From Vibrio thalassae (GTDB lineage Bacteria; Pseudomonadota; Gammaproteobacteria; Enterobacterales; Vibrionaceae): a stretch of 64,000 bases of DNA. This document shows, piece by piece, positions 58,932 through 64,000 of this stretch; the first letter of the stretch is position 1; the number at the start of each line of letters is the position of its first letter. Location: positions 62,001-126,000 of the forward strand of contig NZ_OANU01000004.1 in NCBI RefSeq assembly GCF_900089835.1, written 5' to 3'. The translations under genes were made by a program, and so were the position numbers. The notes under the pieces are model-generated. The model searched no databases, was not told the origin of the DNA, and worked only from the letters and a program-made list of their open reading frames with translations.

Positions 58932-59041
58932 TCTTTCGGGAGATGAACGCATACCCGAGAGATAGGTAAAACTCTCGGAGGTTCGATTTAAGATTTAAAG
59001 AATTAAACCCTCGGGAGACCAAAGCTCCCGAGGGTTTTTTC
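58932..59041 (+). promoter_or_regulatory. his attenuator region with terminator at 59005-59041
   Basis: AAACCCTCGGGAG (59005-59017) and CTCCCGAGGGTTT (59025-59037) form the terminator, followed by a T-run. Upstream CGGGAG (58938) and CCCGAG/CTCTCGG segments (58961-58979) can pair with each other or with the terminator arm. This gives the alternative structures of a classic translational attenuator. Confidence 0.9.
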
Positions 59042-59083
59042 TTTTTATATTTTAAAAATCAATATCTTGCACAGGGATACAGC

Positions 59084-59980
59084 ATGCAAACACAACGCCT
59101 AAGAATCGCTATTCAGAAAAAAGGTCGTCTTAGCAGAGAAAGCCAAGACCTTCTTAAAAAATGCGGAGTTAAATTCAATGTGATGGGTGAGCGTCTTGTT
59201 GTTCATTCATTAAATATGCCAATTGATCTCCTTCTAGTTCGTGACGATGATATTCCTGGTTTGATCATGGACGGTGTCGTTGATCTTGGCTTCATTGGCG
59301 AAAATGAACTTGAGGAAGTGCGCTTGGATCGAAAAGCGCTGGGGGAACCAAACGAATTTGTTACTCTTCGTCGCCTTGATTTTGGTGGCTGTCGCTTGTC
59401 AATTGCCATCAATAAGGACCAGACCTACAACGGCCCACAGGATCTTGCAGGCAAACGTATCGCAACGACTTACCCTCAATTGCTCAAAGCCTATATGGAT
59501 GAGCAAGGCGTTGATTTCAGCACTTGTATGCTTACAGGCTCGGTAGAAGTCGCGCCTCGTGCAGGTCTTGCTGACGCCATTGCTGACCTTGTTTCCACTG
59601 GGGCAACATTAGAAGCAAATGGTTTAAAAGAAGCAGAAGTTATCTTTCGTTCAAAAGCGACATTGATTCAACGTAAAGGTGAATTCGACGCTGATAAACA
59701 GGCGTTGATCGAGAAGCTACTGACTCGTATGCAAGGTGTACAACAAGCGAAAGAGTCTAAATATATTATGCTACACGCACCAGTGGCCAAACTTGAGCAG
59801 ATTAAATCACTACTGCCTGGTGCGGAAGACCCAACAGTGCTACCTCTGTCTTCTGACAAAGAGCGTGTAGCGGTTCACCTAGTTAGTACAGAGAATTTGT
59901 TCTGGGAAACGATGGAGCAGCTTAAAGAGCTCGGTGCAAGTTCTATTCTTGTGCTTCCGATTGAGAAAATGATGGGGTAA
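59084..59980 (+). CDS. hisG: ATP phosphoribosyltransferase
   Basis: This 298-residue long-form HisG catalyses the first step of histidine synthesis and is inhibited by histidine. Motifs: [12 protein letters not shown] at the N-terminus, [22 protein letters not shown], the PRPP loop [33 protein letters not shown] (in two segments), and a C-terminal ACT-like regulatory domain (from about residue 225). Length matches E. coli (299). Confidence 0.96.
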   Translation: MQTQRLRIAIQKKGRLSRESQDLLKKCGVKFNVMGERLVVHSLNMPIDLLLVRDDDIPGLIMDGVVDLGFIGENELEEVRLDRKALGEPNEFVTLRRLDFGGCRLSIAINKDQTYNGPQDLAGKRIATTYPQLLKAYMDEQGVDFSTCMLTGSVEVAPRAGLADAIADLVSTGATLEANGLKEAEVIFRSKATLIQRKGEFDADKQALIEKLLTRMQGVQQAKESKYIMLHAPVAKLEQIKSLLPGAEDPTVLPLSSDKERVAVHLVSTENLFWETMEQLKELGASSILVLPIEKMMG

Positions 59981-59984
59981 GGCC

Positions 59985-61283
59985 ATGAGAACCGTAGTTT
60001 GGCAATCGTTAAGTCAGTCGCAACAAGAGTCTATTCTTGAGCGTCCTGCTATCGCTGAAGGTGCCAATATAACGTCGGCGGTATCGGCGGTTATTGATCA
60101 AGTAAGAAGTGAAGGCGATAAGGCACTGTTTGATCTGACAGAGAAATTCGATCGCGTACGTCCTGATTCTATTCGACTCTCCCCGAACGAGATTGAAGCG
60201 GCTTCATCACGCCTCCCTGTAAAGATGAAGCAAGCTCTCGAACAAGCGTACGCAAATATTGCTAAGTTCCACAAAGCTCAACGCCCAGAAGTGCTGAAAG
60301 TTGAAACTCAGCCCGGAGTGGTCTGCGAACAAGTCACACGTCCTATTAATACGGTGGGGCTGTATATTCCGGGTGGCAGTGCGCCATTACCATCCACGGT
60401 ATTAATGTTGGGCGTCCCGGCGCAAATAGCGGGTTGTCGTAAAGTGGTTCTTTGTTCTCCTCCACCCATTGCTGACGAAATTCTCTACGTTGCAAAACTT
60501 TGTAAAATCGATGAAGTCTATAACGTGGGTGGTGGTCAGGCCATCGCTGCGATGGCATATGGTACGGAGAGCGTATCAAAGGTCGATAAAATATTTGGTC
60601 CAGGCAATGCCTACGTTACCGAAGCTAAGCGTCAAGTGAGTAATGATTTTCGAGGCGCTGCCATAGACATGCCCGCTGGCCCATCTGAGGTTTTGGTCAT
60701 TGCAGATGATACGGCAGACGCTGATTTTGTTGCCGCGGATTTACTGAGCCAAGCTGAACATGGTCCAGATTCCCAAGTAGTACTCGTGACACCATCACCG
60801 ATTCTTGCTGATCAAGTGACCGAGGCGGTAAATAGGCAGTTGAAACAGCTCTCTCGCGCCGATATTGCTCAGCAAGCCTTGGCTTCCAGTCTCATTATTA
60901 TCGCTGAATCGATCACCCAGTGCGTGTCTATTTCTAACTACTATGGCCCTGAGCACCTAATTGTTCAGACTAAAGCGCCACGAGAACTGTTACCGCTCCT
61001 CGATAACGCGGGCTCTATTTTCTTGGGGAACTGGTCACCGGAATCTGCTGGCGATTATGCGTCTGGAACTAACCATGTCCTGCCAACTTATGGCTATACA
61101 CGTACTTATTCGAGTTTAGGCTTAGCCGATTTTTCAAAACGAATGACAGTACAAGAACTGAGCGTTGAAGGTTTACGAAACTTGGCACCAACGGTCATCA
61201 CAATGGCGGAAGCGGAAGGACTGGACGCTCACAAGCGCGCCGTTACTATCCGTGTTGAAAAGCTTACTCAGGAGAGTAACTAA
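59985..61283 (+). CDS. hisD: Histidinol dehydrogenase
   Basis: This 432-residue zinc enzyme carries out the last two oxidations, from histidinol to histidine. Motifs: [57 protein letters not shown] and the C-terminal zinc/catalytic [15 protein letters not shown]. It follows hisG by 4 bp and its stop overlaps the hisC ATG by one base. Confidence 0.96.
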   Translation: MRTVVWQSLSQSQQESILERPAIAEGANITSAVSAVIDQVRSEGDKALFDLTEKFDRVRPDSIRLSPNEIEAASSRLPVKMKQALEQAYANIAKFHKAQRPEVLKVETQPGVVCEQVTRPINTVGLYIPGGSAPLPSTVLMLGVPAQIAGCRKVVLCSPPPIADEILYVAKLCKIDEVYNVGGGQAIAAMAYGTESVSKVDKIFGPGNAYVTEAKRQVSNDFRGAAIDMPAGPSEVLVIADDTADADFVAADLLSQAEHGPDSQVVLVTPSPILADQVTEAVNRQLKQLSRADIAQQALASSLIIIAESITQCVSISNYYGPEHLIVQTKAPRELLPLLDNAGSIFLGNWSPESAGDYASGTNHVLPTYGYTRTYSSLGLADFSKRMTVQELSVEGLRNLAPTVITMAEAEGLDAHKRAVTIRVEKLTQESN

Positions 61284-62335
61284 TGGAAAAGCTCGCACGT
61301 AAACAAGTTCAACAGCTAACACCTTATATGTCGGCACGCCGTATTGGCGGCTGTGGTGATATTTGGCTTAACGCTAACGAATCGCCATTCGATAATGAAT
61401 ACAAGACAGATTTTACGCGTTTAAATCGCTACAGTGAATGTCAACCTAAAGCTTTGATTGAAGCTTATGCGGCTTACGCCGGTGTAAAACCAGAACAAAC
61501 GTTAACATCTCGCGGCGCTGATGAAGGCATTGAATTACTTATTCGTGCATTCTGTGAGCCGGGTGAAGATAGTATCTTATTTTGCCCTCCCACATATGGC
61601 ATGTATGCGATCAGTGCTGAAACTATTGGTATTGATCGTAAAACAATACCCCTTACATCTGACTGGCAGCTTAACCTACCGGAAATAGAAGCAAACCTCG
61701 AAGGTGTAAAAGTACTATTCGTATGTAGCCCAAACAATCCAACGGGTAATCTAGTTAAACGTGAAGATATTATTACTTTATTAGAGATGACCAAAGATAG
61801 AGCCATTGTGGTTATGGATGAAGCGTATATCGACTTCTGTCCAGAAGCGTCAACGGTGGACTTATTGGCTCAGTATTCGAATTTAGCCATTTTAAGAACG
61901 CTATCCAAAGCGTTTGCTTTGGCCGGACTTCGCTGCGGTTTTACGCTCGCCAATGAAGCGTTAATCAACGTATTGCTCAAAGTTATCGCACCTTATCCTG
62001 TGCCAATCCCTGTTGCAGAAATCGCAGTGCAAGCTCTGTCAGAGCAAGGGTTGGCGCGAGCAAAGTTTCAGGTGCTGGATCTCAATGCAAATCGTGCTTA
62101 TCTGCAAGCTGGCCTATCAATCTTACCCGGAGTGACCGTTTATGAAGGTTGGGGCAATTACTTACTAGTCGAATTTGCCAACGGTGATGATGTATTTAAA
62201 GCGGCGTGGGATACCGGAATTATTCTGAGAAACTCGCCGATAGAAAACTGCGTCAGGATCAGCGTTGGCAATCGCGACGAATGTGAAAAAACATTGTCAT
62301 TCATCCGCAATCAATTAGAACAAACAGCAACTTAA
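61283..62335 (+). CDS. hisC: Histidinol-phosphate aminotransferase
   Basis: This 350-residue PLP enzyme converts imidazole-acetol phosphate to histidinol phosphate. Motifs: [29 protein letters not shown], and the PLP lysine in [21 protein letters not shown] overlap with hisD points to coupled translation. Length matches E. coli HisC (356). Confidence 0.96.
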   Translation: MEKLARKQVQQLTPYMSARRIGGCGDIWLNANESPFDNEYKTDFTRLNRYSECQPKALIEAYAAYAGVKPEQTLTSRGADEGIELLIRAFCEPGEDSILFCPPTYGMYAISAETIGIDRKTIPLTSDWQLNLPEIEANLEGVKVLFVCSPNNPTGNLVKREDIITLLEMTKDRAIVVMDEAYIDFCPEASTVDLLAQYSNLAILRTLSKAFALAGLRCGFTLANEALINVLLKVIAPYPVPIPVAEIAVQALSEQGLARAKFQVLDLNANRAYLQAGLSILPGVTVYEGWGNYLLVEFANGDDVFKAAWDTGIILRNSPIENCVRISVGNRDECEKTLSFIRNQLEQTAT

Positions 62336-62363
62336 GCTAGCCATCAAGAAAAGGATTTATCAA

Positions 62364-63437
62364 GTGAGCAACCAACAGAAAATATTATTTATAGATCGCG
62401 ATGGTACGTTAATTGTTGAGCCACCTGTTGACTTTCAAGTTGACCGTTTGGATAAACTAAAACTCGAACCGTTTGTTATTCCGAGCTTATTAGCTTTGCA
62501 AGATGCAGGATATCGCCTTGTTATGGTGACTAACCAAGATGGCTTAGGTACCGATAGCTACCCTCAGGAAGACTTTGATGCTCCTCATAATATGATGATG
62601 GAAATCTTTGAGTCTCAAGGTGTTAAGTTTGATGATGTATTAATCTGCCCCCACTTTGATGGAGATAACTGCTCATGCCGTAAGCCAAAGCTTGGATTGG
62701 TGAAAGAGTACCTACAAAGCGGCAAAGTGGATTTCAAGACATCGGCGGTGATTGGTGATCGACAAACGGATCTTCAGCTAGCGGAAAATATGGCGATTCG
62801 TGGAATTCAGTACAACCCGCAGACCATGAACTGGCCGACAATCTTAAAAGACTTAACCGTAAAAGCACGTACGGCGGAAGTAATTCGTACTACCAAAGAA
62901 ACGGATATCAAGGTATTTGTGAACCTTGATGAAGCGGGGGGTAATGAAATCTCGACAGGTATGGGCTTTTTCGACCACATGCTTGATCAAATCGCCACTC
63001 ACGGCGGTTTCCAAATGAAGTGCATTGTGGATGGCGACCTGCACATCGATGATCACCACACCGTCGAGGATACCGCTTTGGCTCTTGGTCAAGCATTGAA
63101 AGAAGCGTTGGGAGACAAGCGTGGTATCGGTCGATTTGGCTTTAGCTTACCAATGGATGAATGCTTGGCGCAATGTGCATTAGACCTATCAGGGCGCCCA
63201 TATCTTAAGTTCGACGCTCAATTCTCGCGCGAACAAGTGGGGGATTTGTCCACCGAAATGGTGGTTCACTTCTTCCGTTCGTTAACCGATACGCTGGCAT
63301 GCACGCTTCACTTATCTTCTTCTGGCGATAATGACCACCACATCATTGAGAGTTTATTTAAAGCCTTTGGCCGCACGTTGCGTCAAGCCATTAAAGTAGA
63401 AGGTAACGAGTTGCCAAGTAGTAAGGGAGTCTTGTAA
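62364..63437 (+). CDS. hisB: Bifunctional histidinol-phosphatase / imidazoleglycerol-phosphate dehydratase
   Basis: This 357-residue fusion has an N-terminal HAD phosphatase (residues 1 to about 165; [19 protein letters not shown], and the zinc cluster [14 protein letters not shown]). The C-terminal dehydratase (about 168-357) has [35 protein letters not shown] and [15 protein letters not shown]. It starts with GTG at 62364 behind AAGGA. Overlaps hisH by one base. Confidence 0.96.
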   Translation: MSNQQKILFIDRDGTLIVEPPVDFQVDRLDKLKLEPFVIPSLLALQDAGYRLVMVTNQDGLGTDSYPQEDFDAPHNMMMEIFESQGVKFDDVLICPHFDGDNCSCRKPKLGLVKEYLQSGKVDFKTSAVIGDRQTDLQLAENMAIRGIQYNPQTMNWPTILKDLTVKARTAEVIRTTKETDIKVFVNLDEAGGNEISTGMGFFDHMLDQIATHGGFQMKCIVDGDLHIDDHHTVEDTALALGQALKEALGDKRGIGRFGFSLPMDECLAQCALDLSGRPYLKFDAQFSREQVGDLSTEMVVHFFRSLTDTLACTLHLSSSGDNDHHIIESLFKAFGRTLRQAIKVEGNELPSSKGVL

Positions 63438-64000
63438 TGGCCAACAGCAAACAAAATGTAGTCATTATTGATACCGGTTGTGCCAACGTGTCGTCAGTCA
63501 AGTTTGCTATACAGCGTCTTGGATATGATGTGGTTATTTCTAAAGAGCCTCAAGTGGTTCTGAGCGCTGATAAGCTGTTTCTTCCAGGTGTAGGTACGGC
63601 AAGTGAAGCGATGAAAAACCTTCAAGAGCGCGATCTAATCGAACTGGTCAAACAGGTCGAGAAACCAGTACTTGGTATTTGCTTAGGTATGCAGCTGTTG
63701 GGTAAGCTTTCACAAGAGAAAGGCCAAAAAGCTGACGAGCTTGTTGAATGTTTGGGTCTTTGTGAAGGTGAAGTAAAACGTCTGGAAACAGGAGACTTAC
63801 CTCTTCCTCATATGGGGTGGAATACCGTTAAAGCGCAAGCCGGTAATCCGCTGTTTGCCGGCATTGAAGAAGGTGAGTACTTCTATTTTGTACACAGTTT
63901 TGGGATGCCCGTTGGCGATTACACCATTGCCGAATGTGAATACGGTCAACCGTTTAGTGCCGCGATACAAAGTGGCAACTACTACGGCGTACAGTTTCAC
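63437..64000 (+). CDS. hisH: Imidazole glycerol phosphate synthase glutaminase subunit (3' partial)
   Basis: The first 188 codons are present. This class I glutamine amidotransferase supplies ammonia to HisF. The nucleophile lies in [10 protein letters not shown] (near residue 79), LPHMGWN follows, and the catalytic histidine in YYGVQFH is the last codon of the window. The final Glu of the triad and about 15-20 residues lie beyond the edge. Starts in a TAATG overlap with hisB. Confidence 0.95.
   Translation, partial: MANSKQNVVIIDTGCANVSSVKFAIQRLGYDVVISKEPQVVLSADKLFLPGVGTASEAMKNLQERDLIELVKQVEKPVLGICLGMQLLGKLSQEKGQKADELVECLGLCEGEVKRLETGDLPLPHMGWNTVKAQAGNPLFAGIEEGEYFYFVHSFGMPVGDYTIAECEYGQPFSAAIQSGNYYGVQFH

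Overview
The window is chromosomal DNA of a gammaproteobacterium, almost certainly a member of the Vibrionaceae (genus Vibrio or very close). This rests on recognisable orthologues and their order: tmk-holB-tatD beside ptsG, mlc next to cheV, a dnaE2-imuB-imuA mutasome, bioA divergent from bioBFCD, mnmA-hflD-purB, and hisLGDCBH. The species cannot be named from the sequence alone. There are no rRNA or tRNA genes, insertion sequences, prophage genes or CRISPR arrays. Most of the window is conserved core genome with many intrinsic terminators. The accessory interest lies in a few islands and intergenic regions.

Layout. 1-3.8 kb: end of tmk, holB, a TatD-family hydrolase, and ptsG with a long structured leader. 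3.9-9.2 kb: a Ser-rich outer-membrane-type protein, a decayed MetP/MetS-type amino-acid importer locus fused by deletion to a truncated outer-membrane gene, a YnhF-like microprotein, a patatin-like lipase, and the glucose-PTS repressor gene mlc. 9.3-17.2 kb: cheV behind a sigma-28 promoter, the SOS mutasome imuA-imuB-dnaE2 with a perfect LexA box, and a second patatin-like gene. 17.2-30.7 kb: yciK, sohB, cmk-rpsA-ihfB, lapA-lapB, pyrF, miaE, cysB, a METTL25/GSTCD-type methyltransferase, and ald/lrp divergent. 30.9-37.9 kb: ftsK-lolA-rarA-serS and a DksA-like zinc protein. 38-43 kb: biotin synthesis. 43-44.6 kb: two tiny candidate genes and htpX.

44.7-50.9 kb is the most unusual part. It is a tightly packed eight-gene operon: NTF2-like, SDR, FAD-dependent oxidoreductase, DUF1365, Cfa-like methyltransferase, DUF2878 membrane protein, chalcone-isomerase-like protein and DUF3833 lipoprotein. 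It is preceded by a match to the TGATCC-N18-TAA promoter used by ChrR-controlled ECF sigma factors, and by six TGTAYW-type elements within 77 bp. The Cfa-like protein seems to lack two bicarbonate ligands of true cyclopropane synthases. That suggests a stress- or light-induced membrane fatty-acid modification other than cyclopropanation. No dedicated sigma factor, anti-sigma or MerR/LitR regulator is present here, so control must be in trans.

51-64 kb: purB-hflD-mnmA, gsk, hns, a lysine riboswitch in front of an NhaC-family transporter (so probably a lysine transporter), and the his operon with a leader peptide containing six consecutive His codons and an attenuator. The window ends inside hisH.

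Likely functional links: Mlc probably represses ptsG; LexA controls the mutasome; FliA drives cheV; BirA controls the divergent bio genes; lysine controls the NhaC transporter; charged tRNA-His controls the his operon.
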